NCBI GenBank assembly: GCA_964430305.1
Contig: CAYSEX010000004.1
Coordinates: 10,997 to 74,996, forward strand
DNA: 64,000 nucleotides
Source: CAIZGX01 sp964430305
GTDB lineage: Bacteria; Bacteroidota; Bacteroidia; Flavobacteriales_D; Sanyastnellaceae
Direction: 5' to 3'
Part shown: positions 1-9,261 of the stretch, one piece after another
Numbering within the stretch: position 1 is the stretch's first letter
Layout of the letters: every line of letters starts with the position of its first letter
Position numbers and translations under genes: made by a program
Notes under the pieces: generated by a model
Seen by the model: only the letters and a program-made list of their open reading frames with translations
The model's database searches: none
What the model was told of the DNA's origin: nothing

Positions 1-467
1 TTATGCTGTGGTTGGCTCATAAAGGATTTCCAATAGGAATCAAAAGGCGCTTTAGGTTGACCTCGTTGAACGGCATTGGTGGGTGACTCAATCCACAAAA
101 TATTATGTGTTTTGAACCAACTCTTCATGGCTAAATCACGTTGAAAGGTGAGTTGATTTCCAGACTCTTCGTGGCTGAACACCTGCTGAATGGCATAACA
201 CGTATTTAGCTCGGCGAATACCTCAGAAACTTCCCCCTCAACCAAATGAACATGCGTTTTGAATGAGGTCAATTGTTGGTTTAAATGAGCAATGCTCTCT
301 AGAATAAACTGAATATGTCTTGGATGCGAATCGGATGCATTGCATATGCTGGGTTCCAAGATGTAGAGAAGTAAAATGGGGTGTTTCTCGAAAGATGCAC
401 GCGTTAATGGTTCATGGTCCATGAGCCTCAGGTCCTTTTTAAACCAAACAACATTTAACGATTGCAT
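1..467 (-). CDS. DNA photolyase/cryptochrome family protein, N-terminal part
   Basis: Reading the minus strand from the ATG at 467 gives 155 residues that run off the window. The start, VVWFKKDLRLMDHEPL, is the hallmark opening of the photolyase alpha/beta (antenna-binding) domain. Further in, a segment R-D-x-A-x-K-S-W near residue 112 and SPTNAVQRG near residue 128 fit the cryptochrome/photolyase branch. The family repairs UV pyrimidine dimers using light, or senses blue light; the FAD domain that would separate these is outside the window. The gene is divergent from the ABC exporter operon, with 72 bp between the two starts. Family is secure; repair versus signalling cannot be decided. Confidence 0.85.
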   Translation of the reverse strand, partial: MQSLNVVWFKKDLRLMDHEPLTRASFEKHPILLLYILEPSICNASDSHPRHIQFILESIAHLNQQLTSFKTHVHLVEGEVSEVFAELNTCYAIQQVFSHEESGNQLTFQRDLAMKSWFKTHNILWIESPTNAVQRGQPKAPFDSYWKSFMSQPQH

Positions 468-515
468 GGTTCAAAAGAAATGAATCTTTCGATAAACAAG
501 CCGTTAAAATAAGAT

Positions 516-523
516 TACTTTCG
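516..523 (+). promoter_or_regulatory. Possible -7 box for the 540-7006 operon
   Basis: TACTTTCG lies 16 nt before the ATG at 540. It differs from the Bacteroidota -7 consensus TAnnTTTG by one base. The identical octamer occurs 17 nt before the gene at 30264. No clear TTTG -33 box is seen. Confidence 0.35.
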
Positions 524-539
524 TTGTAATAATTCGTTT

Positions 540-1472
540 ATGTTAGCGATTGAAGCACACAATATTTCAAAAAAATACGGTAGTCATCAGGCTCTGAATT
601 CCATTCATCTCGATATCGAAGAAGGGAAAATTTTCGGATTGCTTGGCCCCAATGGTGCGGGTAAGACAACCTTTATTAGAATTCTGAATCAAATTATTGA
701 GCCAGATTCAGGCAGTATTTCATTTTTCAATCAGCCTCTGGAAAGAAAGCATGTTGAGATGGTTGGGTATTTACCTGAGGAACGTGGGTTGTATAAAAAA
801 ATGAAGGTAGGAGAGCAATGCCTTTATTTAGCGCAGTTGAAAGGTTTATCTTCAAAAGAGGCTAGGCAAGAATTAGACATATGGTTCGAACGATTTGAAA
901 TATCAACCTGGTGGAATAAACGTGTGGAAGACTTATCGAAAGGAATGGCGCAGAAAATTCAATTCATAAGTACTGTTGTTCACAAGCCGAAATTGTTGAT
1001 TTTAGATGAACCCTTCAGCGGCTTTGATCCCATTAACGCGCAACTCATAGAAGAGGAAATGTTGCGATTGAAGTCTGAAGGTGCTACCATTATTCTTTCC
1101 ACTCATGATATGGGCAGTGTGGAATCGCTGTGCGATAAAATTGCGCTCATTCATCAGTCGAATATGATTTTGAATGGAAGTGTTCAAGAGATTCGAAATA
1201 CGTATAAAACGCAGACTTATTTATTGGAATTTAAAGGCACGCAGTTAGATATGACCATTGCCCTTGCACATCATTTTGAACTTAAAGAAGTAGCGGAGAA
1301 AGAAGGTGTTCACCTAGCTGAAATTCAAATGAGTACATCGCAGAATTTAAATCAATTGTTGCAGGCGCTTATACCACACGTTGAAGTTGTCTCTATTCGA
1401 GAAAAAATTCCGAGTGTACATGATATTTTCGTGAAAACCATTCAATCACTGCAGGAGGTAGGTCATGAGTAA
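540..1472 (+). CDS. ABC transporter ATP-binding protein (NatA-like)
   Basis: This 310-residue ATPase would drive the permease encoded next. Walker A GPNGAGKT is at residues 36-43, the signature LSKGM at 132-136, Walker B LLILDEP at 152-158 and the switch histidine at about 189. The C-terminal 90 residues are the accessory domain usual in NatA/YhaQ-type subunits. The permease gene overlaps its 3' end by 8 nt, so the two are translationally linked. The substrate cannot be told from sequence; Na+, a lipid or a small toxic molecule are all possible for this family. Confidence 0.9.
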   Translation: MLAIEAHNISKKYGSHQALNSIHLDIEEGKIFGLLGPNGAGKTTFIRILNQIIEPDSGSISFFNQPLERKHVEMVGYLPEERGLYKKMKVGEQCLYLAQLKGLSSKEARQELDIWFERFEISTWWNKRVEDLSKGMAQKIQFISTVVHKPKLLILDEPFSGFDPINAQLIEEEMLRLKSEGATIILSTHDMGSVESLCDKIALIHQSNMILNGSVQEIRNTYKTQTYLLEFKGTQLDMTIALAHHFELKEVAEKEGVHLAEIQMSTSQNLNQLLQALIPHVEVVSIREKIPSVHDIFVKTIQSLQEVGHE

Positions 1473-2835
1473 AATTGGATTAATTATTCGAAGAGAATAT
1501 TCAACACGGGTTCGTAAAAAGTCTTTTATTGTCATGACTTTGTTGGGGCCATTGTTATTTGCAGGGTTAATGTTCGGTACAGTTTGGGCAACTCTTGCAG
1601 ATCAGAAGACATATAAAGTTTTGGTCTCAGATCCGTATGGAGTAATAACGCGCACAATTTCAGATACTGATAAACATTTGGTTCCGCGATTTCCTGATCG
1701 ATTCAAAAATTCAGAAAACGTTATTTACGCGTTTACAGATAAGTCCATTGAGCCAGAAAAAATGCAAGATGGTTTATACAATGTCATGGTTGAAGTAGAT
1801 GATGCCACCATCAATGACGGGAAATGCCAATTGTTTTTTTCTGATTATCCCAGCTCTCAGGTTAAAGATAAAATGGAGGCTGATCTCCAGGAGTCTTTGG
1901 AAAGATTTCGGGTGATAGATTCACTGCAACTGGACTATGAAAAGTACAAACGTGCGAAATTGAAAGTAAGTTTTGCGGAAGTGAACTTGAAGAATCTCGG
2001 GCAAAAAGATTATACGCAACAAAAAGCCATGGTGGGGTTTGGATTCGCCATTCTCATTTACTTTTTCATTTTTCTATATGGCGTTCAAGTAATGCGTGGT
2101 GTGATTGAAGAAAAATCAAGCCGTATTGTTGAAGTTATGGTGAGTTCAGTAAAACCCTTTGAGCTGATGATGGGTAAGGTGGTAGGAATAGGATTGGTCG
2201 GTTTAACACAATTTTTAATTTGGGTTCTTTTGTCATCACTAACGGGGTCTTTGGCACTGAGTTATTTTGAATCTCAATTGGCTGGTGGAAGTGCTGCTGT
2301 TGAAAATGGTGTTGTAGTTATGAACGGGATGTCTCAGGCTCAATTGGCTCAGAATCTCATGAATAACGAAGCAGTGAATTGGTTGTTTCAGATCAATTGG
2401 CCACTCATGATCAGTATGTTCGTATTCTTTTTCATTGGCGGATACCTTCTCTACGCGAGTCTATTTGCAGCAATTGGAGCGGCTGTAGATGGAGACACGG
2501 ATACACAGCAATTCATGTTGCCGGTTACTTTACCGCTTGTGTTTTCTTATGTTGTATCATTTATGCTCATAGAAAATCCTGCAAGTTCAATTGGGAATTT
2601 CTTTTCGATTTTCCCACTGACAAGTCCAATTACTATTATGGTGAAAATAGCCATTGGCGATGGTGGAAATACAGGTGTGCATTGGTTGCATTTGGTTGGA
2701 AGTATGTTGTCTTTGGTTATTGCTTTTTTGTTTTTCATTTGGTTAGGTGGGAAAATATATCGTGTAGGTATTCTCAGTTATGGCAAGCGCGTGGGATACA
2801 GAGACATTTGGCGCTGGATTAAACAGAAAAATTAA
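1465..2835 (+). CDS. ABC-2 type permease (NatB-like)
   Basis: A 456-residue membrane partner of the preceding ATPase. One transmembrane helix lies at about residues 24-45, followed by an extracytoplasmic domain of about 140 residues, then a cluster of helices between about 190 and 440; this is the ABC-2 layout of NatB/YhaP exporters. The motif EEKSSRIVEVMVSS after the second helix is characteristic of the family. Its stop codon shares a base with the start of the next gene (TAATG), so it sits in the same operon as the exopolyphosphatase. Confidence 0.88.
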   Translation: MSKIGLIIRREYSTRVRKKSFIVMTLLGPLLFAGLMFGTVWATLADQKTYKVLVSDPYGVITRTISDTDKHLVPRFPDRFKNSENVIYAFTDKSIEPEKMQDGLYNVMVEVDDATINDGKCQLFFSDYPSSQVKDKMEADLQESLERFRVIDSLQLDYEKYKRAKLKVSFAEVNLKNLGQKDYTQQKAMVGFGFAILIYFFIFLYGVQVMRGVIEEKSSRIVEVMVSSVKPFELMMGKVVGIGLVGLTQFLIWVLLSSLTGSLALSYFESQLAGGSAAVENGVVVMNGMSQAQLAQNLMNNEAVNWLFQINWPLMISMFVFFFIGGYLLYASLFAAIGAAVDGDTDTQQFMLPVTLPLVFSYVVSFMLIENPASSIGNFFSIFPLTSPITIMVKIAIGDGGNTGVHWLHLVGSMLSLVIAFLFFIWLGGKIYRVGILSYGKRVGYRDIWRWIKQKN

Positions 2836-3767
2836 TGGATTCAAAACGAATAGCCGTTATTGATTGTGGAACCAATACTTTCAATTTATTGGTATTGGAA
2901 TTTGCCAACCAGGAATGGAAAACCATCTTTAAAACCAAGCAGGCTGTTAAAATTGGAGTTGGTGGATTCGACCAAGGAATTATTCAACCCGACCGCTTGG
3001 TCCGTGCATTGGATGCATTATCCTCATACAACGCAACATGTGCGTCGTTCGAAGTAAATGAAGTCAAGATTTTTGCAACCAGCGCTGTTCGTGAGGCTAA
3101 AAACGGAAGTCAATTTGTCTCAAAGGTTAAAGAAGTATTTGGTTGGAATGTACAGGTAATTTCTGGTGATCGAGAAGCAGAACTCATTTTTGAAGGTGTC
3201 AAATTAGCAGTGAATGCGACGGTTCCAAGTTATTTAATTATGGATATTGGAGGGGGAAGTACAGAGTTTGTTTTTGTCAAAAACCATGAAGTGGTTTGGA
3301 GAAAGAGTTATCTTATGGGGGTAAGTCGCTTATTCGAATGGCTTCAACCTTCTTCGCGAATGACCAATGACGAAATCAAGAAGTTGAAATTGAAATGTGA
3401 TCATGAATGGTCGGATCTCATTCAGCTAATCAAAGAAAATGACATGCAAACTTTAGTTGGTTCATCGGGTTCTTTTGATACGTTATATGATTTGTTCTTG
3501 AAGGAGACCAAGAGTGAGTCAACATCAAAAAATTTACATGAAATTCCATTTTCATATTTCCCGCAAATTCATCATTGGCTCATGTCAAGCACACTTGAAG
3601 ATCGACTTGCACATCCCGCAATACCAGCACTTCGAGCTGAATACATGCAAATTTCAAGCTATTTAGTGAAGTATATTTTAACTCAACATACATTCAATAC
3701 CTTGCTGTGTTCTGACTATGCGTTGAAAGAAGGTGTTTTGGCTGAAATAATGAATAAACACAATTAA
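2835..3767 (+). CDS. Ppx/GppA exopolyphosphatase family protein
   Basis: The 310 residues open with AVIDCGTNTFNLLV, the first phosphate-binding loop of the ASKHA fold, and contain DIGGGSTEFVFV near residue 136, the second loop. This family hydrolyses polyphosphate ends or pppGpp. The protein is the short form common in Bacteroidota, without the C-terminal HD-like domain of E. coli Ppx. It overlaps the permease gene by one base and is followed 9 nt later by hldD. Family is certain; polyphosphate versus pppGpp preference is not visible. Confidence 0.9.
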   Translation: MDSKRIAVIDCGTNTFNLLVLEFANQEWKTIFKTKQAVKIGVGGFDQGIIQPDRLVRALDALSSYNATCASFEVNEVKIFATSAVREAKNGSQFVSKVKEVFGWNVQVISGDREAELIFEGVKLAVNATVPSYLIMDIGGGSTEFVFVKNHEVVWRKSYLMGVSRLFEWLQPSSRMTNDEIKKLKLKCDHEWSDLIQLIKENDMQTLVGSSGSFDTLYDLFLKETKSESTSKNLHEIPFSYFPQIHHWLMSSTLEDRLAHPAIPALRAEYMQISSYLVKYILTQHTFNTLLCSDYALKEGVLAEIMNKHN

Positions 3768-3776
3768 ATTCGCACC

Positions 3777-4745
3777 ATGATTATTGTAACAGGAGCAGCC
3801 GGATTCATAGGATCGGCGTTGGTGGCAAGATTGAATGAAGATCGATTCTTTGATCTTGTTTTGGTCGACGATTTTACAAGAGAAGATCGAAAACAGAATT
3901 TGGCTAACAAGAGATTTACCGCTCAAATTGATAGAAAAGAGTTCCCGCTTTGGTTGGAAGAAAATGAGAATCAAGTTGAATGTGTGTTTCATATCGGTGC
4001 AAGAACAGATACAACCGAGTTCAACGTTGAGATTTTCAATGAACTAAATGTAAACTATACCAAGTCACTTTGGAAAATTTGTGCAAAGAATGCCATTCCA
4101 TTTATTTATGCCAGTTCAGCAGCAACCTATGGCAATGGAGCTTTGGGGTATGATGATAATGAGTCTACCATTCCCAATCTTCGTCCGTTGAATCCATACG
4201 GACAATCGAAACAAGATTTTGATGTTTGGGCGCTGCAACAAACTGAAAAACCATACTTTTTTGCTGGACTTAAATTTTTCAACGTGTATGGTCCGAATGA
4301 ATACCACAAGGGGCGAATGGCAAGTGTTATCTGGCACGCTTACAATCAGATAAAAAAAACGGGAGAAATGAAACTCTTCCGCAGTCACAGGGAAGATTAC
4401 ACAGATGGAGGACAGATGCGTGATTTTGTATACGTAAAGGATGTGGTTGAGGTGTGTATGTTTTTAATGCATCACAGAAAAAACTCGGGTATTTATAATT
4501 TGGGTAGCGGGAAAGCTAGAACCTTTCTAGATTTGGTAAAGGCAACCTATGTAGCGATGAACAAAGAACCCGAGATTTCGTTTATAGATACACCAGAAGA
4601 TATTCGGGAGACTTATCAATACTTCACAGAGGCCAACATGAATAAGCTTATTGCCATTGGGTATAACAAGCCTTTTCATACTTTGGAAGAAGGAGTTTCT
4701 GATTATGTGAAGAATTATCTTTTAGAAGATTTAAAAATTTATTGA
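3777..4745 (+). CDS. hldD: ADP-L-glycero-D-manno-heptose 6-epimerase
   Basis: An extended short-chain dehydrogenase of 322 residues that converts ADP-D-glycero-D-manno-heptose to the L-form for the LPS inner core. The NAD(P) loop GAAGFIG is at residues 6-12 and the catalytic Y-x3-K is in NPYGQSKQDFD near 139-143. The HldD-typical stretches FHIGARTDTTE and MRDFVYVKDV are both present, which separates it from RmlB or GalE. The partner genes for heptose synthesis are not in the window. It lies in the middle of the operon with gaps of 9 and 7 nt. Confidence 0.92.
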   Translation: MIIVTGAAGFIGSALVARLNEDRFFDLVLVDDFTREDRKQNLANKRFTAQIDRKEFPLWLEENENQVECVFHIGARTDTTEFNVEIFNELNVNYTKSLWKICAKNAIPFIYASSAATYGNGALGYDDNESTIPNLRPLNPYGQSKQDFDVWALQQTEKPYFFAGLKFFNVYGPNEYHKGRMASVIWHAYNQIKKTGEMKLFRSHREDYTDGGQMRDFVYVKDVVEVCMFLMHHRKNSGIYNLGSGKARTFLDLVKATYVAMNKEPEISFIDTPEDIRETYQYFTEANMNKLIAIGYNKPFHTLEEGVSDYVKNYLLEDLKIY

Positions 4746-4752
4746 TACAGAA

Positions 4753-5181
4753 ATGAAAAAACTGGTTTTTGCAACACGACGAGAGCGTTTCAACGCAGCT
4801 CACAAATTATGGCATGAGGAATGGGACGAGGCGAAGAATTTTGAAACCTTCGGAAAGTGTTCCAATCCCAATTGGCATGGTCACAACTATGAATTATTTA
4901 TTACCGTCAAGGGGGTTCCAGATGAAACTACAGGTTATTGCATGGATCTTAAATATTTGAGTGACATTGTGAAGTCTGAAGTCATTAATAAACTTGACCA
5001 TAAAAATTTGAATCTCGATGTTGAGTTCCTTAAGGGAATGAAAACGAGTACCGAAAATTTAGCCATTGCTATTTGGGAACAATTGGAGCATTTAGTGGCT
5101 ACAAAAGGTTGTGAACTTCATTGCATAAAAGTAACCGAAACTGAAAATCAATACGTAGAATACTACGGACCACAAGCATGA
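4753..5181 (+). CDS. 6-pyruvoyl-tetrahydropterin synthase/QueD family enzyme (C-x5-HGH type)
   Basis: A 142-residue tunnelling-fold enzyme. Zinc ligands are His in FNAAHKL and the pair in WHGHNY; the catalytic-type cysteine stands in KCSNPNWHGH, giving C-x5-HGH. In the COG0720 family the C-x3-HGH spacing marks QueD (queuosine), while C-x5-HGH is the spacing of eukaryotic-type PTPS that makes 6-pyruvoyl-tetrahydropterin. The next gene, overlapping by 4 nt (ATGA), is GTP cyclohydrolase I, which makes its substrate. A role in tetrahydrobiopterin-like pterin synthesis is therefore more likely than queuosine, but this is inference. Confidence 0.82.
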   Translation: MKKLVFATRRERFNAAHKLWHEEWDEAKNFETFGKCSNPNWHGHNYELFITVKGVPDETTGYCMDLKYLSDIVKSEVINKLDHKNLNLDVEFLKGMKTSTENLAIAIWEQLEHLVATKGCELHCIKVTETENQYVEYYGPQA

Positions 5182-5741
5182 ATCAAGAAGCTATAGAACA
5201 AGCTATTCGGACGGTCTTGCAAAATGTTGGCGAAGATCCGAACAGAGAAGGTTTACAGAAAACGCCCGAGCGCGTAGCCAAGGCATATGGCCATCTCTTA
5301 CAAGGGTATAATCAAAATGCAAAAGAAGTTTTAGAATCAGCCATTTTTCACGAAGACTACAGCGAGATGGTATTGGTCAAGGACATTGAGATTTATAGCC
5401 TGTGTGAACACCACATGCTTCCTTTTTTCGGGCGTGCGCATGTTGCCTATATTCCTCAAGGGAAAATAGTTGGTTTAAGTAAAATACCACGGGTGGTAGA
5501 TGTATTTGCCAAAAGACTTCAAGTGCAAGAGAGACTGACAATTGAGGTTCGAGATGTCATTCAAGAAGTGCTAAATCCGGCCGGAGTGGCAGTGGTTTTA
5601 GAATGTCATCATCTTTGTATGCAAATGCGCGGAGTGAGCAAGCAAAATAGCTCAACGACCACAAGCGCGTTTAGCGGAATTTTTTTAACAAATGACGCAA
5701 CACGCAAAGAGTTTTTTAGTTTAGTGAACACAAAAAAATAA
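5178..5741 (+). CDS. folE: GTP cyclohydrolase I
   Basis: The 187-residue protein has the FolE core: YSLCEHHMLPFFG (zinc ligands Cys and His), PQGKIVGLSKIPRVVD, and LECHHLCMQMRGV (third zinc ligand Cys). It converts GTP to dihydroneopterin triphosphate, the common precursor of folate and of the product of the preceding PTPS-type enzyme. Length and motifs are normal for the family. Overlap with the upstream gene suggests translational coupling of the first two steps of pterin synthesis. Confidence 0.95.
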   Translation: MNQEAIEQAIRTVLQNVGEDPNREGLQKTPERVAKAYGHLLQGYNQNAKEVLESAIFHEDYSEMVLVKDIEIYSLCEHHMLPFFGRAHVAYIPQGKIVGLSKIPRVVDVFAKRLQVQERLTIEVRDVIQEVLNPAGVAVVLECHHLCMQMRGVSKQNSSTTTSAFSGIFLTNDATRKEFFSLVNTKK

Positions 5742-5744
5742 AAA

Positions 5745-6458
5745 ATGAATAATCACATTCAATTTCATGACGATGCTACAATAGAAAGTAGCGCGTCAGT
5801 TAGCAAATCATTTGTATCAAACGTTTTTTCCTACATGACTATCGCATTGCTTATTTCAGGTGGTGTGGCTGCTTACTTCGGATTAAACGAATCTCTGTTC
5901 CGTAGTTTAATGTCTGTTCCTGGAATGATGTGGATTCTCATGTTAGCTCCACTAGCGTTTGTTATGATTATTAGCTTCGGTTTCAATAAGCTTTCATTTC
6001 CCGCTCTATTGGTTATTTTCTTGGCTTATGCAGCTACAATGGGGCTGAGTCTGAGTGCCATTTTTGTCATCTTTGAACTAGGTGTTATCTTCAAAGTGTT
6101 TTTGATTACTGCCGGTTTGTTCGGTACCATGGCTGTTTTAGGGTACACTACCAAAACCGATTTAACTGCCTTTGGAGGAATTCTAACCATGGCTTTAATT
6201 GGTATTGTCATTGCCTCTTTGGTGAATATGTTCATGGGGTCTGAAACCATGGATTACATTATCTCATGTATCGGAGTTTTGGTGTTTACAGGTTTAACCG
6301 CATATGACGTACAAAAAATAAAGAGAATTGGAGCCGGTGTGGAATACGGAACCGCAACTGCCAGTAAATTGGCCTTGATGGGTGCGTTATCGCTGTACCT
6401 TGATTTCGTGAATTTATTCATATTCTTACTCCGAATTTTCGGAAGAAGTAGCGAATAA
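5745..6458 (+). CDS. Bax inhibitor-1/YccA family membrane protein
   Basis: A 237-residue protein with about seven hydrophobic helices after a short polar N-terminus. The pattern VFTGLTAYDVQKIKR and the C-terminal ALSLYLDFVNLFIFLLRI are signatures of the BI-1/YccA family; bacterial members behave as pH-sensitive calcium leak channels or FtsH modulators. It begins 3 nt after folE and ends 2 nt before the DnaJ-domain gene, so it belongs to the same transcript. The cellular role here is unknown. Confidence 0.9.
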   Translation: MNNHIQFHDDATIESSASVSKSFVSNVFSYMTIALLISGGVAAYFGLNESLFRSLMSVPGMMWILMLAPLAFVMIISFGFNKLSFPALLVIFLAYAATMGLSLSAIFVIFELGVIFKVFLITAGLFGTMAVLGYTTKTDLTAFGGILTMALIGIVIASLVNMFMGSETMDYIISCIGVLVFTGLTAYDVQKIKRIGAGVEYGTATASKLALMGALSLYLDFVNLFIFLLRIFGRSSE

Positions 6459-6460
6459 AA

Positions 6461-7006
6461 GTGAAGAACTATTACGCCGTTCTTGGTCTGAACCAGTCAG
6501 CATCTTCAGCTGAAATTAAAAAAGCTTACCGAGACGGATGTAAAAAATATCATCCCGACAAAAATGCGCATCCCGATGCGCATTTGTTGTTTATGGAAAT
6601 TCATGAGGCATACGAATTTCTATGTGACGATGAGAACAGGAGATTATATCATATCTCCATTTCGAAATCAAATCAAAATAATCGAGTAAGACTGTGGCAG
6701 GAAGAGAAAAGAAGAGAGGCTCAAGCAAGAGCAGTTGAATACGCAAGGCAAGAGTTTGAAGATTTTAAAAAATCGAAGTATTACCAATTGGCATCTCAAG
6801 TCAATTTAGGTTATAACCTCTTGTTTCTGGGGCTATGCTTGCTCGTAATTGTAGTACCCCTCTACCAATACATTCAGCAACAGGAGTTGCCTGAAGCGGA
6901 ACAAAAGCCATTTATCGCTTTTTTAGTTCCCATGCTTCTTGGCTTTGCAATGGGAACATATGCTTTTCATTCCTGGTTTATTGAGAAAAAGGATATTTTC
7001 AAATAG
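6461..7006 (+). CDS. J-domain membrane protein
   Basis: The start is GTG at 6461, two bases after the upstream stop; translation then gives KNYYAVLGL, the canonical J-domain opening, and the HPDK motif appears as YHPDKNAHPD near residue 31. J-domains recruit DnaK. A charged, Arg/Glu-rich segment (about 75-108) follows and two transmembrane helices lie at about 118-140 and 150-170, so the J-domain is probably held at the cytoplasmic face of the membrane. It has no zinc-finger or substrate domain and is therefore not DnaJ itself. Last gene of the operon. Confidence 0.85.
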   Translation: MKNYYAVLGLNQSASSAEIKKAYRDGCKKYHPDKNAHPDAHLLFMEIHEAYEFLCDDENRRLYHISISKSNQNNRVRLWQEEKRREAQARAVEYARQEFEDFKKSKYYQLASQVNLGYNLLFLGLCLLVIVVPLYQYIQQQELPEAEQKPFIAFLVPMLLGFAMGTYAFHSWFIEKKDIFK

Positions 7007-7045
7007 ACCAATTATTTGCTTCCTTTGCACATCAAATTTTTTCAA

Positions 7046-9208
7046 ATGAAACGTACGCTTCTGACTTTGCCTTTTTTGATTTTTGTCATATTCTCTCACG
7101 CTTTCGAAGGCATGTGGATTCCTTCCATGCTCGATGCCGTTTATGATGACATGAAGGCCAAGGGGCTCAGGCTTTCTAAAGAAGAAATTTACAGTCTTAA
7201 TAACTCCTCGCTAAAAGATGGCGTTGTGCTTTTCGGAGGAGGATGCACGGGCGAACTGGTTTCGAAGGAAGGATTACTATTTACAAACCATCACTGTGGA
7301 TTCGATTATATTCAGTACCACAGCAGTCTGGAACATGACTATTTAAAGGATGGGTTTTGGGCGAAAAACCGCAGCGAGGAATTGCCTTGCCCCGGACTTA
7401 CAGCCACCTTCATCGTTGAAATGCGAGACATGACTTCAGAGGTATTAGCTCAACTGAAAGAAATACCAGACGCCAAAAACAATTTGGCTTCAGCGCTGAA
7501 TAGCATATATGCAAACATTTTGAATAAAACAGAATTGCCAAAGAATTGTAAAGCGGTAATTCGCTCTTTCAACTACAACACCCAATACTTCATGGTGGTC
7601 TCTAAGACATATACCGATGTGCGTTGGGTTGGGGCGCCTCCTTCATGTATTGGTAAATTCGGAGGAGATACAGACAATTGGGTATGGCCCAGACATACAG
7701 GCGACTTCTCTGTATTTCGAATTTATGCGAATGAGGAAAACGAACCAGCAGATTATTCCACATCCAATAAGCCGTTTCAACCTAAACACCATTTTCCTAT
7801 TTCTTTAAAAGGAACAAAAGCAGGTGACTTCACAATGATTTATGGTTTCCCGGGAAGGACGGAGCATCTACTCACAAGTGCTGGTGTGAAGTATAACCAT
7901 GAGTATTTGGCGCCCATGCGAATTGAATTTAGAAAGAAAAACTTAGAGGTTATTGATGCAGCTATGCGCAGCAGCGATCAATTGCGCATTCAATATGCCG
8001 CGAAGCAAAGCGATGTTGCAAATGCATTTAAAAAATGGCAAGGTCAAGTTCTTGGGTTGAATAAATTCAATGCCATTGCGTTAAAAGAAAAGGAGGAAAA
8101 GCAATGGATGTCCATTGCAAAGTCAAAGGACATGGAGGCCAGTTATCAAGATCTATTGGAAAGAATTAATAAAATGTATTTGGCTCCTGAAAACTTACAG
8201 GTGAATTTGTACTTGGCCGCGTATACCGAATTTGTATTCTATGGACCCGAAATTTTCGGGATGTACCAGAGTCTTGCAGAAATTATTCATTCGCCTACCA
8301 TTCTGCAAGATTTAAAAGGGAATAAATTTCAGTCACAATCAGAAGAGTGGATGAAATCTGTTCGGCTCATCATGAAAGACTTCGATAAGAGTACAGACTG
8401 CAAACGCTTGCTGGCATTGGCCCCAATATGGGAGAAATACACCAAAGGTGTTGTGCATTTTGAGGATCGGAAATTATCAAGGGAAATGGCGGCTCAACAA
8501 TGGTACAATGCCAGTTTGATGTTGGATACGGCAATGGTTTTCGATGTGCTGAGAAATACAAATTTCATTTCAACTAAAAAATTAAACAAGTTGAAAAAGA
8601 AGTTAGAAAAGGACGTATTGTATACCAAGTCAATGGAACTTCAAAAGGCCTATGATACTTGGGTTCCAATTAAAAAGAATATCAATAACAATACAGAGTC
8701 ACTCATGCGTGATTATACCTTTTTCATTCAGGAATTACGAGGTTCAAAAGAAAAGTGGGCCGATGCGAATTCAACACTTCGATTAACATATGGTCAGGTA
8801 GAAGGAAGCGCCCCTGTTGATGGAATGGCCTATACACCCTTTACAACCTCGCAGGGAATACTCGATAAATTCAGCACAGGAAATCCAGATTTTGAAATAA
8901 ACAACAAGCTGTATGACTTACTCAGGAAAAAGGAGTTTGGAGAATACGGTGTAAACGGTGAACTACCTGTTTGTTTTACCGGTAGCAATCACACAACTGG
9001 TGGAAACTCGGGGTCTCCTGCTTTGAATGGCAATGGCGAATTGATAGGGATTAATTTCGATAGAACCTGGGAAAGCACAATGAGCGATATCTATTTTAAC
9101 AGTGAAATTTGTAGAAACGTCATGGTTGATTCCAGATACGTTCTGTGGGTAATTGATGTATATGGTGGTGCGGGATATTTATTGAAAGAAATGACATTGG
9201 TGAAATAA
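7046..9208 (+). CDS. S46 family dipeptidyl peptidase, DPP11-like
   Basis: A 720-residue secreted chymotrypsin-fold exopeptidase. The ATG at 7046 is preferred over an upstream in-frame TTG because it is followed directly by a signal peptide (residues 1-20). The triad is visible: His in TNHHCG (80-85), Asp in PRHTGDF (about 220) and Ser655 in TGGNSGSP. Arg673, in NFDRTW, is the residue that gives DPP11 its preference for Asp/Glu at P1, whereas DPP7 has Gly there. It would release acidic dipeptides from peptides in the periplasm for uptake. Confidence 0.9.
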   Translation: MKRTLLTLPFLIFVIFSHAFEGMWIPSMLDAVYDDMKAKGLRLSKEEIYSLNNSSLKDGVVLFGGGCTGELVSKEGLLFTNHHCGFDYIQYHSSLEHDYLKDGFWAKNRSEELPCPGLTATFIVEMRDMTSEVLAQLKEIPDAKNNLASALNSIYANILNKTELPKNCKAVIRSFNYNTQYFMVVSKTYTDVRWVGAPPSCIGKFGGDTDNWVWPRHTGDFSVFRIYANEENEPADYSTSNKPFQPKHHFPISLKGTKAGDFTMIYGFPGRTEHLLTSAGVKYNHEYLAPMRIEFRKKNLEVIDAAMRSSDQLRIQYAAKQSDVANAFKKWQGQVLGLNKFNAIALKEKEEKQWMSIAKSKDMEASYQDLLERINKMYLAPENLQVNLYLAAYTEFVFYGPEIFGMYQSLAEIIHSPTILQDLKGNKFQSQSEEWMKSVRLIMKDFDKSTDCKRLLALAPIWEKYTKGVVHFEDRKLSREMAAQQWYNASLMLDTAMVFDVLRNTNFISTKKLNKLKKKLEKDVLYTKSMELQKAYDTWVPIKKNINNNTESLMRDYTFFIQELRGSKEKWADANSTLRLTYGQVEGSAPVDGMAYTPFTTSQGILDKFSTGNPDFEINNKLYDLLRKKEFGEYGVNGELPVCFTGSNHTTGGNSGSPALNGNGELIGINFDRTWESTMSDIYFNSEICRNVMVDSRYVLWVIDVYGGAGYLLKEMTLVK

Positions 9209-9209
9209 T

Positions 9210-9239
9210 TTTGTTGGAATTTGAATTCAATTATATTTG
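9210..9239 (+). promoter_or_regulatory. Bacteroidota-type promoter of the small membrane-protein gene
   Basis: TTTG at 9210-9213 and TATATTTG at 9232-9239 match the -33 and -7 consensus exactly, separated by 18 nt. The ATG of the 46-residue ORF follows 22 nt after the -7 box. Confidence 0.6.
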
Positions 9240-9261
9240 CGGAAAATAAAACAGCAAAGCA

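Noticed and set aside
2379..2822. Long same-strand frame (147 codons) within the ABC permease gene
   Set aside because: It is entirely inside the membrane region of the real gene and its product is unrelated to any family.
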